From NCBI GenBank assembly GCA_035578155.1, contig JAPWDM010000001.1, positions 8,086,670 to 8,150,669 of the forward strand: a stretch of DNA of 64,000 nt, written 5' to 3'. Both the position numbers and the translations under genes were made by a program. How positions within the stretch are numbered: position 1 is the stretch's first letter; every line of letters begins with the position of its first letter. The notes under the pieces were generated by a model. The model ran no database searches and was not told where the DNA came from. It saw only the letters and a program-made list of their open reading frames with translations. Source of the DNA: Brachynemurus nebulosus (lineage: Eukaryota; Arthropoda; Insecta; Neuroptera; Myrmeleontidae). Below are positions 10,121 to 20,823 of this stretch, in pieces.

Positions 10121-11110
10121 GATGAATCGATAGACACCTCTTTAATTTAAAATTCATCTCGCCAAGAATCCCACATACCCATATACGCGTGAAAGACATA
10201 ACTTTGTCTTTGGTGTCGCGCCGTCGCGGTCGTATAAAAAGTAGTCTCTATATATGTATATAGTCTATTTCCACATGAAATGCAATTAAAAGTATTTTTA
10301 TCGTATTGAAATTATGCGTTTTACTTTATAATACAATATTTCATCGCTTTTCAATTTATGTTATGGTGTTGAAATTTAAAATTACAATACAGTGCAAGCA
10401 GTTACCTCTCTGGATATTGTCGATTTTGTACAAAACTAAATATCAAAATTATTTCAAAACATATTAGCCAAGTGGATTTTACTTTAATTACAATAATTTT
10501 CATATATAAAATCTTCCTCTATATTGATTTGCTAAAAGCAATTATCTGTTTCATGATGTGTAAAGTAATTACTATTTTGAAAATAATTGTATGCCAATCA
10601 AACTATCGTTTTTCACTAGACATGAAACAAACGTTTTATTATATACGTGAGTATATATACCTAGTATATATCGTATATATAAAGGAATATACAGGGGAGG
10701 CTTAATTTGGGCTCTTTAATCGGGTTGAAAATGTACAAATGTTTTGCGCTCCAACGACAAATATTTATATAAAGTCGTTATCACACTATTTAAATTTAAT
10801 ATTTAAAATAGTTATTAATGGCAATGCCTTGAACAAGTTATAAAGTGGCAATGCCTTGAACATGATGAAAACGCAGAACAGTAAGTTTGACGTTTTTACA
10901 TATTTTGCGGTGAAATATTTTAAACTTTTTTAGGGAAGTTTTACGCATTTATACTGTTGTACATTTAAATAAAGTAACTCGTGAGCCGTAATTAAATGCA
11001 CGGGCAAAGATATGCACAAAAACTAAAAAAACTTAAGATTTCTTCGCTGAAATAAAGGTTGGTGAACAAAAAAAAATTTATAGAATACGAACTAATTTTA
11101 TCCGGTAAAT
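10121..11110. other. Unassigned AT-rich stretch
   Basis: No gene recognised. A short duplication, TGGCAATGCCTTGAACA, occurs at 10818 and again about 29 bp later. Around 10206-10240 a GC-rich block (GTGTCGCGCCGTCGCGGTCG) precedes TATAAAAAG; this could be mistaken for a core promoter, but no transcript-like sequence follows. Confidence 0.45.
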
Positions 11111-11342
11111 CAGGGCCAGCTTAACCCTAAGTGCCTTCCTAGAACCCGTGAAAAATGCCGCCCCCACCTTTTGCTCAAAACAAGAAAATGTTCCTACTTT
11201 TTTTTTCGACTTTCCCCTAAAAAGATAACTGACGAGCAAAAAAACCTCAATTTACAACTCCCAGTTCTAAAAATCTAGCGTCCCTAGAAACTTGCCACCC
11301 CTAGACCATGGCCTAGGTAGGCCTACTGGGTAATCCGGCCTG
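11111..11342. mobile_element. hAT-like MITE (CAGGGCCRG family), perfect 8-bp TSD
   Basis: 232 bp, beginning CAGGGCCAGCTTAACC and ending GGTAATCCGGCCTG, with CGGTAAAT directly repeated at 11103-11110 and 11343-11350. CAGGGCCGG ends with an 8-bp TSD are a hAT signature. The interior includes CCTAAGTGCC, a T-run and AAAAAGATAACTGACGAGCA, which recur in the elements at 49290, 50966 and (reduced) 28200. No transposase: a non-autonomous derivative. The exact TSD suggests a fairly recent insertion. Confidence 0.9.
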
Positions 11343-11436
11343 CGGTAAATTGTTTTACCGTATTACATTCGAATTCGATATCTATTTTTCTGAATAAATT
11401 TGTATTTTTTCTAGAACTCAAATTCGTTGCTTGAAA

Positions 11437-11545
11437 GTAATTTAACTGGAAGAACTGTCAGCGACAGCGTAGCTAGAATGCTTTTTCTAGTTGACAGTTC
11501 TTCTCGTTAAACTGCCAGGCCACAAATTTTCGTTAGGTTAACACT
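11437..11545 (-). repeat. Dispersed repeat family G, copy 1, with hairpin
   Basis: TTTAACTGGAAGAACTGTCA (11441-11460) faces its near reverse complement at 11492-11513, and CGACAGCGTAGCT lies in the loop. Read on the minus strand it matches 23341-23450: CTAACGAAAATTTGTTGCC, then GCAATTTAACGAGAAGAACT and GCGACAGCGAAGCT. A third partial copy is at 35556-35600. Class unknown. Confidence 0.65.
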
Positions 11546-12098
11546 AATTTATTTGAAGATATACAAACATCTCAAGTAATAATAAGTAAGAACAATTATT
11601 TTTTTCTTTACAGAACAAAAATTTTTGATAGACGCCAATGAACCAGTCATCAAATTCACATATAAAAATATGTAGGTACATATATATGCTTGTGTTACAC
11701 CCCTCTCTACCCTGTGAAAACGAAAATGAATAAAATGAATTAAATTTGATTGTTAATTATTAACCATAATTGCGGTCAATTATTTATTGTAATATTAGTT
11801 CAGTTCTTATAATAAAATTTTTAGACATATATAGATAGATACACACGTACACAAGTATACGGATAATATCCACAATATGATGCATACAGACATAATAATG
11901 TAACGTGCCGGTGTGAACCAACGACGTGTCAGTTTTATATACACCTTGACGGTTAATCAATAAATATAATTTAAAATAAAATTTATATTTTATAAATTTT
12001 GTATACACGCAGGTAGGTATGTACGCAAATATCATAGTATGTATATGTGTATGTTGCCGTAGAATTGTCAAATCAGCCAAATCACAAAAAGGTCTAAA
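11546..12098. other. Unassigned AT-rich stretch
   Basis: No gene recognised. A 98-codon minus-strand frame (11784-12080) is rich in Ile, Tyr and His from (CATA)-type sequence and has no domain character. Confidence 0.4.
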
Positions 12099-12423
12099 GC
12101 TAGTGTTTCACTTAACATCTAGATTCTATAAAATTATAATTTTATGTTAAAATTATGATTTTATTGTAAAATTATAGTTTAGGAGATGATTTTAGATTTA
12201 GTTTAGATTTTAGAGGCCGATTATGTCGACTATAATCGATTGAAAACACGACTATTTAATATAATAAAAAATGGCGCCAAATGTCACTTTACAGAAAAAA
12301 ACTTATTTCTTGCATACGACTATACATTTATTTAAAAAAAATAAAAATGCAGTTTTTAAAAAAAAAATTCATGGTTGTTGTACTAAATTTAAACTTAAAA
12401 TTTTCATCAATGATGTTATGTAG

Positions 12424-12521
<98 letters not shown>

Positions 12522-12644
12522 GATTATACTACGATACACGATTACACTACGATACACGATTATACTACGATTACACTAAAATTTATGCCATGACCCCGGA
12601 AAATTATAATTTTATAAAATCTAGATGTTAGGTGAAACACTAGC
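12099..12644. mobile_element. Inverted-repeat element with an internal (TA)n tract
   Basis: The left end GCTAGTGTTTCACTTAACAT and following bases are mirrored by the right end, giving terminal inverted repeats of about 45 bp (12099-12145 and 12597-12644) with a few mismatches. The centre carries a long TA tract (12426-12520) followed by three copies of an 18-bp unit, ACGATTATACTACGATAC. No convincing TSD and no coding sequence. Probably a non-autonomous DNA transposon, possibly hAT (TAGTG ends). Confidence 0.75.
12426..12520. repeat. (TA)n microsatellite with adjoining 18-bp tandem repeat
   Basis: Pure TA dinucleotides over about 95 bases, followed at 12520-12576 by ACGATTATACTACGATAC repeated about three times with single-base changes. 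Both lie inside the inverted-repeat element at 12099-12644, and the open frames on both strands here are repeat artefacts. Confidence 0.95.
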
Positions 12645-13320
12645 ATAACAGTTTTACAAAACAGCGGCGTTTTGTAAAACGGCTAGACATTTTATAATCT
12701 GGCTGACTTGAAAATCAGACGGCGACATATATACAGGTATTGTGTCTATATATTTAATAACAATGCGTGTTTTTATTAAATAATTAATTATAAATAAATA
12801 ATTGAAGGGACAAATTCATTAAATCATAAGACAAAAACGTTGTTAATATTTCAAAGTGGAATTTGACACAAAGAACAAATTGTAGACGTATTGACTCACT
12901 TTGTTTTAGTAACAGCTAACTATTGATCGACTTTCATTCATATTAAATATAGCTAATGTAAATATGTATTTTCCATTATAAAAAAAATGGAATTTTCGTC
13001 TTTAAAAAGTTGTGTTTGTGCAGGAAACCATAGGAAATTTTTTTTTGTGTTGAATTGTGATGTTATAAATTATATTTATGTATAACTTTATTTTATTTTT
13101 GAATCTTTTTTTATTTGTTTTAAGAATTAATTTTTTTCCCAACAACAATTCTTTTAAACATTTTTAAATCTCGTATTTTAATATAAACTATTGTCTCTCG
13201 TGGCTCTGTGGCCTCGAAAAGGTTCTCAGATAAACTTTTGAACACAGGCCCGAGGAGATGGGACCTTTTTTTTATTCATGAGTCGATTTCGCATCATGAG
13301 ATTTTGAATTTAATTTTCAC
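12645..13320. other. Unassigned AT-rich stretch
   Basis: No gene recognised. The part after 13200 may be the decayed left portion of the hAT fragment described next. Confidence 0.4.
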
Positions 13321-13360
13321 AACCCCATTGAAGTCGCGATCCATAGTTTAAGAAGCGCTG
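13321..13360 (+). repeat. Fragment of the hAT family seen at 30565-30743
   Basis: AGTCGCGATCCATAGTTTAA followed by GAAGCGCTG closely matches the right end of the complete element at 30565-30743 (GGGTCGCGACCCATAGTTTA, AGAAGCCCTG). The left end of this older copy cannot be placed with confidence. Confidence 0.6.
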
Positions 13361-13362
13361 GC

Positions 13363-13420
13363 CTTTTTTTATAATTTTATCCACAGGTACCTTTTTTTAT
13401 AATTTTATCCATAGGTAGCT
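13363..13420 (+). repeat. 27-bp tandem duplication
   Basis: CTTTTTTTATAATTTTATCC followed by ACAGGTAC is repeated immediately as CTTTTTTTATAATTTTATCC followed by ATAGGTAG. Confidence 0.8.
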
Positions 13421-13450
13421 TTATACAGTAATAAAAAATTGATATTTTAC

Positions 13451-13510
13451 GGTTTTCCGTAAATTTCTACGGTTTCAAAAAACTTTTGCAAAACCCTTTC
13501 TTAGCGAGCG
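13451..13510 (+). repeat. Direct repeat, left copy (partner 14021-14077)
   Basis: AAATTTCTACGGT, then TTTTGCAAAACCCTTTCTTA and GCGAGCG. The same block recurs at 14021-14077 with a few changes, about 570 bp away. Between them lies the Tc1/mariner-type MITE. The pair could be a segmental duplication or the ends of an unrecognised element. Confidence 0.7.
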
Positions 13511-13657
13511 CTTACGACCTACATGCCAAATTTCAAGTTTATAAGTATTATATAGTTTTAGAGATTTCGTGATAGATGAGCGAGTGAATGGTAATTCTCT
13601 TTTATACTTATAATAGACAAATAGTATTTTGTACAGTAAATAAGTAATTTCATGGTA

Positions 13658-13876
13658 CACGGAGAGAAAGAAAATTCCTATAAAAATTACTGTGCTCATA
13701 CTACAATCGACGTGTAACAGGCGAACATATCCAATTTTTGTACGGTAAAATTATAAAAATTACAATAATATAACTATAATTTTTATAATTTTACCGTACA
13801 AAATTGAATATGTTCGCCTGTTACATGTCGATTGTACTATGGGCACAGTAATTTTTATAGGAATTTTCTCTCCGTG
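13658..13876. mobile_element. Tc1/mariner-type palindromic MITE, TA target site
   Basis: 219 bp, starting CACGGAGAGAAA and ending TTTCTCTCCGTG, with TA on each side (13656-13657 and 13877-13878). Virtually the whole element is one inverted repeat: GCGAACATATCCAATTTTTG in the left half pairs with the right half with only a few differences, around a small AT-rich centre. TA target sites and full-length palindromy are characteristic of mariner-type MITEs. The minus-strand frame starting inside it has no coding value. Confidence 0.88.
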
Positions 13877-14079
13877 TAGTCCTTGGTAAAAATAATTGGT
13901 GTTATCTATAGAAATATTTATTAATACTTACAAGAATTCCAAAATTATTTTTTCACAAATACTTAGCAACTATTTAATATTTGGATGATTTTTTAATAAA
14001 TTCATAGATTCATGATAGTTTTTCGGAAATTTCTACGGTAAGACAAAAAATTTTGCAAAACCCTTTCTTAGCGAGCGAA

Positions 14080-14792
14080 ATTACTTAACAGTTAATAAAT
14101 AAGAAAGATGTTTCTAAAACTGAGGAGTAATAGTCCTCGACACGATAAATTCGTAATTGAGGATTTCTAATTGCGTTAAAACTTTATTTAAATTTAATAT
14201 TTTAATTATATATGACGGTACGTACACAACGATGAAGTGTCTTCTTGTGCCTCATTTTAATTTTACTACCTCTGATTGTTTTACAACACCGTAGCTCCTT
14301 AAAATTTATTTCATATCCCTCAATTAGTTATACGGGGATAATATTTAAAACTAACTGTCAGTGACACTCTAGTGGATAATACCTATCTATCTATATACGA
14401 TACCTACCTACCCTAGTTGTAGTTGTAATCAAACATTATTTCACAACTTAGTTGTATATGTAATCGACTACAAACAATTGTCTGTCAAACTTAATTTGAT
14501 TACAATGTGCAAACTTATAATTGTATACGACATCTCGATGCTGACGTATGTACCTACCAAACTGATTACGCCAAAGTGAAGTTGATTGCTGCATTTGTAA
14601 TTACTATATCTCTATTGTTAACATCGAAGGTATATATCTGTTTGTATATTACTATAATTTCCTTGTGAGCGGGAATTAATAATAGGCTTAAGTTTGATTC
14701 TGTGGAATATATTACGTGTGGATAATGTATTCGGAAGTGAAATTGTGAAATCATTTTGAATGAACACGCGTATTAGTCTAGTACATACTAAA
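14080..14792. other. Unassigned AT-rich stretch
   Basis: No gene or complete element recognised. GTTGTAGTTGTAATC and TTAGTTGTATATGTAATCG near 14418-14466 form a short self-similar patch. Confidence 0.4.
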
Positions 14793-15227
14793 TAGTGATG
14801 TCCAGCCGTAGAGTTGTTAATCGATTAATAGACTAAAGTTGTTTTTCAGACAAAATTAGTTATTAGTTGAGAATATCGAGCATAGAATAGTCGACTAATC
14901 GATTAAAATCTTAGTCGATTTCATGAATAGAGTAACCTATATGTAATGCTACCAAAACGATGTTTTCTTTTGAATTTAGTTATTGACTTCTAATATTTTT
15001 ATTAAAAGAAATAGAAAAAAATATGACATCACAATGTGTTAATCACATAAAAATGAAAAATCATACAGATAGATAATTTTTGTAGTTATCATTTTTTTGA
15101 AATCACTTAAAAAAAATTAATCATTTTAGTCATTTAGTAGAGGGTAAAATGGTCGACCAAAAATGATTAAACGTAAACAAAATTAGTCGACTAAACCGAT
15201 TAGTCGATTAATTGTCCGACATCACTA
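14793..15227. mobile_element. hAT-like element with repeated AGTCGA motifs
   Basis: Ends TAGTGATGTCC and GTCCGACATCACTA form a short inverted repeat of the YARNG type. Subterminal regions on both sides are built from variants of ATTAGTCGACTAA and GTTAATCGATTAATAG, while the centre is AT-rich. This repeats the architecture of 688-1140: hAT-like termini and a short motif reiterated inward. The flanking 8-mers (ATACTAAA and GTAGTAAC) match at only five positions, so the TSD is not secure. The adjacent family A element inserted at its right border. Confidence 0.65.
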
Positions 15228-15234
15228 GTAGTAA

Positions 15235-15563
15235 CAAGGGACCAAACTAAAATGTCTAGCAAACTCTTCCACTTGTCGCCAGTGGGTAACGTAAAATCGC
15301 CCCACTATGTTGTGTAGGTACACACTGTTTGCAATGGTGTTGGTTTGGTGTTTTGTAGTAGTGTGCGTTTTCACACACACTACTACAAAAATCCATTATG
15401 GGACAGACCAACCTGTCCAATTCAAGTAACAATGTCTAACAATGTATTATAATGCACTGTGCGTTCGGCGACGGACACCGACTGACTACATGTCTTAAGC
15501 CCTGTTGGGCACACTCTGGACTCACCACTAGTTATAATTTTCTGCACTTACGCTGAGGACTTG
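15235..15563 (-). mobile_element. Family A element, inverted copy, 8-bp TSD
   Basis: Reverse complement of 2422-2751 over its full length, including the central hairpin (GGTGTTTTGTAGTAGTG facing CACTACTACAAAA). It is flanked by AGTAGTAA (15227-15234) and AGTAATAA (15564-15571), an 8-bp TSD with one mismatch. Two full-length copies lie in opposite orientation about 12.5 kb apart. The left TSD overlaps the last base of the neighbouring hAT-like element, so this element arrived later. Confidence 0.85.
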
Positions 15564-15571
15564 AGTAATAA

Positions 15572-17694
15572 CATAACTATAATACAGTTTTAAAATGTCC
15601 TATCGTACTTATCATAATTATCTTACTTAACATTCTCAACTTACTTCACATGCTTATTCACATTTAAAAAAAAAATCTACATTAGAATACCTTAATTTTT
15701 GTCAATGACAATTTTTGAAGGTCTATTTTTTTGCTATATTTTTTACAGCCTTATAAGTCGGTAATTTAGGTACAACCAGTAGCGAAAGTTGATAAAAAAT
15801 TGGTAATTAAAAATGTTTCGATTTACGAATCAAGAATATCGTAAAATAAATGTAAGCTATGTAAGAATCTAATTAAAAAAAATATTTTCAATAAAAAAAT
15901 TTTTAAACCTTATCAAATATCTTACCAAATGATTCTTCAAATCTTCTTAATGAAATTTTTTTATTTGTTGTAACACAACTAATGAAAAGTAAGGAATTGT
16001 CTGTCACCAGATAGCAAAATGATATTTTCTTAATAAAAGTGTAAGAAGTTGAACAAACAAGATCACGATTACAAAGAATTAGAAAGGAAGTAATCCTAGT
16101 CAATAATTCAATAATCATACCACCGCTGTTCTAGTGCGATAACATTTGTAATATTCTCATTTTAGAATTTCTATTAGCCGGAGAGCTGGTAGCCACGTTC
16201 ACTAACGTACAAGGTAGAAATTATTTTGATACAGAAAGTAAAACAAATTACAGGTAGAGTTCATTTCAAATAAGTTGACTCTTTTTCTTACGTAAATTCA
16301 ATAATAACAGTGGTCAACACATTTGAAATGAACTTTCAGTATATAAAATTTTCTTAGAAATTAGCTAATTTTGATATCTAACACCAAAAGAATTTACGAG
16401 TTAAAGAAAAGCAACTTTTTGAAATAACATGTGACAGTTTATGTTTTATCAGAAATCGGACCTTACTTTCCGAATAACTCTCGTATCTCCTATATTTAAT
16501 TTATTACTTATCCGGCTTGATAGAGAAACATTAGGAAACATTATCCTCCTCAACAACTGGCAGGCATTTGTAACTGAGATAATTGTCTGGAAATTTTCTT
16601 CTGTATTTAAAAATGTATCAATTAAAACATATTCTAACGGTAGCCTTGTACGAGAACAATAATTTTTAAAATTATTTTGAATTTTGAAAAATTTAGGGCT
16701 TGAAAAATTTATTGATTTTCTTATTTTATTAAATTAATTATATACAAAACGGCTAGTCAAGGTGGCTGCTAGCTCTTGGACTATATATTTACCGTTAAAC
16801 GGAAAAGGTGGGTTGTTGGTTGGTTATTATAGTTGTAGCAAACAAGCTCTTAGTTTTCTTAGCTCTTTGCTCTCTGTTCAAAAACTAAAAAGAATAAAAA
16901 TATTAAAAAAAAAATTGGACTTATGTATCATTCACTCACTTTACTTCTATTTCTCTTGCATTACCGCTACATTGACTGTTGCAAGGAACGGTAGTGACTA
17001 CCGCCACGCCGTTACACTGTCGAAATTGTTATTGAAGACGTGGTCTGACTTCAAAAGGAAACATCACTTCTAATATTCATACTTACACATGCATTTATGC
17101 TATTTTATATTCCTAACATATTCACACTGTGTTACAAAAAAAAAAAAAAAAAAACTGTTTCTACAATTTGTAATTCTAAAAGGAAAATTTTAATGTTAAA
17201 TTATATTTTTCGGAAAAAATTTTTGTATAATTTTATGAAGAATAAAAATGAAAAATAAAATAGCTAGCTGCATGACAATGGTAATGATAGCCCAAACAAA
17301 ATTATTACTTCTGCAAAACTTTTTTCGTTCTATTCAAAAAAAAAAAGTTTGGATCATATTTCTCAAAGTAGACGCAATACGCAAATTTTGATCATGCCCG
17401 TCAATTCTGCGTTAAACGCATTTTTTAGCAAATTAGCACAAATAGCATATATTATACATTAAGGGATTCAAATATGACTTTTAATTCTGAATATAGTTTC
17501 TAGCTTATGGACCTGTAAAGATTGGCAAGCAACAATCACACATGTGATGTATGTAGTTTCTTGCAATTTTAGACTAAGTAAAATTGAAAATGAAAATGCT
17601 ATTTAAACTATGGGGCATAATATGACATTAAGTATATTGTAGACAAATTAAATAAATCAGACAATATACTTATTTGTCTCTGTAGATAAGCTTT
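15572..17694. other. Unassigned AT-rich stretch
   Basis: No gene recognised. A hairpin lies at 16258-16334. A 103-codon frame at 16762-17073 covers a stretch of more balanced base composition, but its product is Lys/Leu-rich with no recognised motif and is not called. A run of A residues occurs near 17136-17153. Confidence 0.4.
16258..16334. repeat. Short inverted repeat (about 22-bp arms)
   Basis: AGTTCATTTCAAATAAGTTG (from 16258) pairs with CAACACATTTGAAATGAACT (ending 16334), with one or two mismatches and a loop of about 33 bp. Confidence 0.75.
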
Positions 17695-17748
17695 AGTTTT
17701 TAGCGAATTTCCATTCTGGAAATTCAGCTATTACAGCCGGTGTCATGA

Positions 17749-17837
<89 letters not shown>

Positions 17838-18228
17838 TTACGTATTTATATATTTATGTATCAACGCGATAACTGTCGAACGAAATGTCCTAGGTTTACG
17901 AAATTTGGTGAGAACGTTGGAAGTCCAAAAATCTTGGATGAGTTCTTCAACCAGACACGTCGGATGCCAGGAACATGGTTTTTGTTCTTGCAAAAAATTA
18001 GTTTTTTGCCAAATATTTGCTATAATTTAAAAGTTTTTGCCACATTTTTTTACACCATTGCAAAGACGGAAAAAAATCACATAAAAAAGGTTTTTGAACT
18101 ACTATTCTAGGTTAGCTAGTTTTTGAGAAAATAAGAAAAAAAAGTCAGTAGTAAGAATTGGACAGTTCTGGACCCACCATTGGATTTTTTTGAGCGACCT
18201 CAAGGAGGAGGTACCACTTCTAAAAATG
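17695..18228 (+). repeat. Dispersed repeat family B, copy 1, with (TA)n
   Basis: Opens with a 9-bp hairpin GAATTTCCA/TGGAAATTC and the block CAGCTATTACAGCCGGTGTC, then a (TA)n tract (17752-17833). The rest includes ACGCGATAACTGTCGAACGA, TTTACGAAATTTGGTGAGAA and a C-rich motif CAGACACGTCGGATGCCAGG. Other copies at 26765, 27570, 38095 and 41330 share the same blocks in the same order and orientation. No recognisable protein in any copy. Class unknown: no clear terminal repeat or TSD was found. Confidence 0.75.
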
Positions 18229-18617
18229 AAATACCCCTGTCGCAGCATCCTGCATAACATAGCGAATTTCCATTTACAAAAGTACGTTTTTCTCGGAAAC
18301 TAGTTGATATAGAGTAATTGTAAATAAAAAAACCTTTATGTGATTTTTCCGCCTCATTTCGCCAAATTTTTTTCATGTTTATTAAGTGTCCGCACGATAA
18401 CTCAGGAACGAAACATCTTATTTTTAAGAAATTTCATGAAAGCGTTTACGGTTTTTTGGACATTTTTCTTGAAGAAAATTTGGCGAAATGAGGCGGAAAA
18501 ATCACATAAAGAAGGTCTTTTGTTTACAATTACTCTATATCAACTAGTATCCGAGAAAAACGTACTTTTATAAATGGAAATTCGCTATGTTATGCAGGAT
18601 GCTGCGACAGGGGTATT
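18229..18617. repeat. Inverted duplication inside family B material (about 140-bp arms)
   Basis: The left arm, 18229-18370 (CCCCTGTCGCAGCATCCTGC, CATAGCGAATTTCCATTT, ATGTGATTTTTCCGCCTCAT), is mirrored by the right arm, 18472-18617. The spacer of about 100 bp contains the family B block CGCACGATAACTCAGGAACG. The CAGGATGCTGCGACAGGGGT motif of the right arm also ends the copy at 27570-27770, so it belongs to the family rather than to the flank. Confidence 0.8.
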
Positions 18618-18623
18618 TTATTA

Positions 18624-19081
18624 TCTATACATATAATAAAACTGTAAATCTGTCTCTATCTGTCTGTCTGTCTGTTCACGCATCACGTAAACACTACTGG
18701 ACGGATTTTAATGAAATTTGGTGTGATGATAACTTATTACCTGGGTCAACATCTAAGATACTTTTTATTCCGGGAAAATGTCTCATTCCCACGGGAAAAT
18801 GGAAAAACTATTTTGAGCATCTACACACACTACGCCAATTTTCATATTCCATAAAAAATTTCATAACTATAGTAATAAAAATTGTAAATAAATGTTGTAG
18901 TTTGGAAATTTTTCTGAAATTTAAATCACAAAAAATGTTGCTAATTGTGTACCGAAAAATACAATAAATACACAATTGTCAATTTGGAGACAATTTAATG
19001 TATTTTGTGTTGCAAGAAACTACAAATTGGAAAAAGAAACTACTCAACGTTTCGCGTGAACAACGTCACGGGTACGGCTAG
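18624..19081 (+). mobile_element. Non-autonomous Helitron
   Basis: 458 bp starting TCTATACATATAATAAAACT and ending GGTACGGCTAG, inserted exactly between A (18623) and T (19082). A hairpin, CGTGA/TCACG around ACAACG, lies about 10 bp before the CTAG terminus, as expected for a Helitron 3' end. Typical internal text follows the 5' end: CTGTCTGTCTGTCTGTTCAC and GGACGGATTTTAATGAAATT. No Rep/helicase sequence is present. A second member lies reversed at 52392-52941. The 126-codon frame across it is not a gene. Confidence 0.9.
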
Positions 19082-20747
19082 TTTTAAATAAGTAGTTTTT
19101 AAATTAAATTTCGCATGCTTATTGGAACTATTCTAGAAATTCCGCTCACTGGTTACTTCAAAAGCTGAAGCAACAATACTTTGGATCCCTATAGGGATTA
19201 TAAATAACACTTAATTTCCCACTGCAAGGTTTTAAAGTACGTACTTTATTCTCGGAATTACGAAAATTATTTTCTGTTTATAGTAAGAAAATAGAGAGAG
19301 ACAGAAAATTCGAGGGTATCAATATAAAATTTTCTTCAGAGTTAATGATTTATACTAATTTTAGCTTTGATATTAATTTTTTATTAACTCCACCTCTTCA
19401 ATTATTTTACTTGTAAAATAAAGCTTTGAGTTTCGGTTACATTCATGTTAGAATGTATGAATTTTTCTAGTACACACATTTGTAACGATTGTCTCTGTGC
19501 TTTGTTGAGGGTCATTGCAAACACGATTCACATTAGCAACTGCAAAACTGTGTACGTATATGAAATGCATACATTTATTGAAGCAACTCACGTGTCACCT
19601 ATTGTAAAATGGTTGTACTAATTTAGAAACCTTCGTGGGCGTGCACACAACAAATTACCAAAATTTTATCGCAATTGAATGAGTGGTATTTAGGAACGCA
19701 TACGGGATATAATAAAATTTGGTTAAGTAAGTTTAGATAGTAAAAGGACACATTAAAAGGAGTTTTAAGCACCGCTTATATAGAGAAAAATAATATAATG
19801 ATCTAGTGTGCATTATATATCAATAAAATATATAAAGTTCTCTTGGAAAAAACTTTTCTATTCTGATATCTAGTGTACTTACCAGGTATGCTACACATAC
19901 AAATAAATATATGTATAATATGTAAAGTTACGTTTTGCAAGTTTAAATGTACTCGTACATACACATCGGAGTAGCAAAAAGAAAGAATTAAAGTGGTGGA
20001 GAATGTTAGACTGGAGTTTTAAGTATATTTTCTATTTGTAGTATTCGTATCTCATTTTGTTCCATATCATGAGTTGTATTTTATAGACTATTATTGTTTC
20101 TGTAATATATCCCATATGGAACTTACCTTTTTTGTTTTGTTTTAAATATAGATATAATACATTTCTGCTACTAGTTTTCCGTTTTTTTTATGTTTTATTT
20201 TGTTCTATTTTTATTGATTTGTTTTTCTTTCTTTGAAAATGTTATAAATTATTCAAATTACTTAAATTTATACAAATGGAAGTACATTTTAATTCAGTTG
20301 TATAGCAGATCGAAAACTTCCGATGTGTATGGGTACATATATTTATTATTTAGATAAAGTTGGAAAGAATATTTATATGTATAATAAAAATTTCATCTGT
20401 AAGTATCGAAAACAGTGTTTCCAAAACTGTGTGCCCCGAAAGATTAAAAAATATACATAAATATTGTGCAAAGACGTCAGGGATCGCCTAAGTGCGAGTC
20501 ATCCTGCAGTGATTCGAGTAAGAAAGATTCGAGAACATTCGTAAAGTTCCTGTTCTGTTCGAGTAGCTATAAGGTAGGATAGCAATCAGCTCAATAAATC
20601 GCGTAGTTATTAAAGTTTCGTACCTTAAAAAACGAAAAACGGAACTCTTATAAGACTCTATAGTGTCCGTTTGTGATAGAGGTTTTTCTTGAAAATCATG
20701 TAAAGTAGGAATTTGAAATTTGGAATAATATTAAGTCTTAATGACGC

Positions 20748-20748
<1 letters not shown>
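19082..20748. other. Unassigned AT-rich stretch
   Basis: No gene recognised. CAGTGTTTCCAAAACTGTG near 20415 may be a solitary hAT-type end, without a partner. Confidence 0.4.

Positions 20749-20821
<73 letters not shown>
20749..20821. repeat. (TA)n microsatellite
   Basis: About 73 bases of uninterrupted TA, preceded by ATGACGCG, which resembles the ATGACGCA before the TA tract of family B at 17752. No other family B sequence is visible here. Confidence 0.95.

Positions 20822-20823
<2 letters not shown>

Noticed and set aside
10206..10240. Core promoter: GC-rich block followed by TATAAAAAG
   Set aside because: No initiator, transcript-like sequence or first exon downstream; TATA-like words are frequent in this composition.
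12281..12631. Ile/Tyr-rich frames across TA tracts here and at 17745, 26147-26595, 30111 and 46042
   Set aside because: Artefacts of TA dinucleotide repeats, which are open in every frame that avoids other sequence.
16762..17073. 103-codon frame in a less AT-rich stretch
   Set aside because: Lys/Leu-rich product with no family character; no conserved neighbour or second copy.
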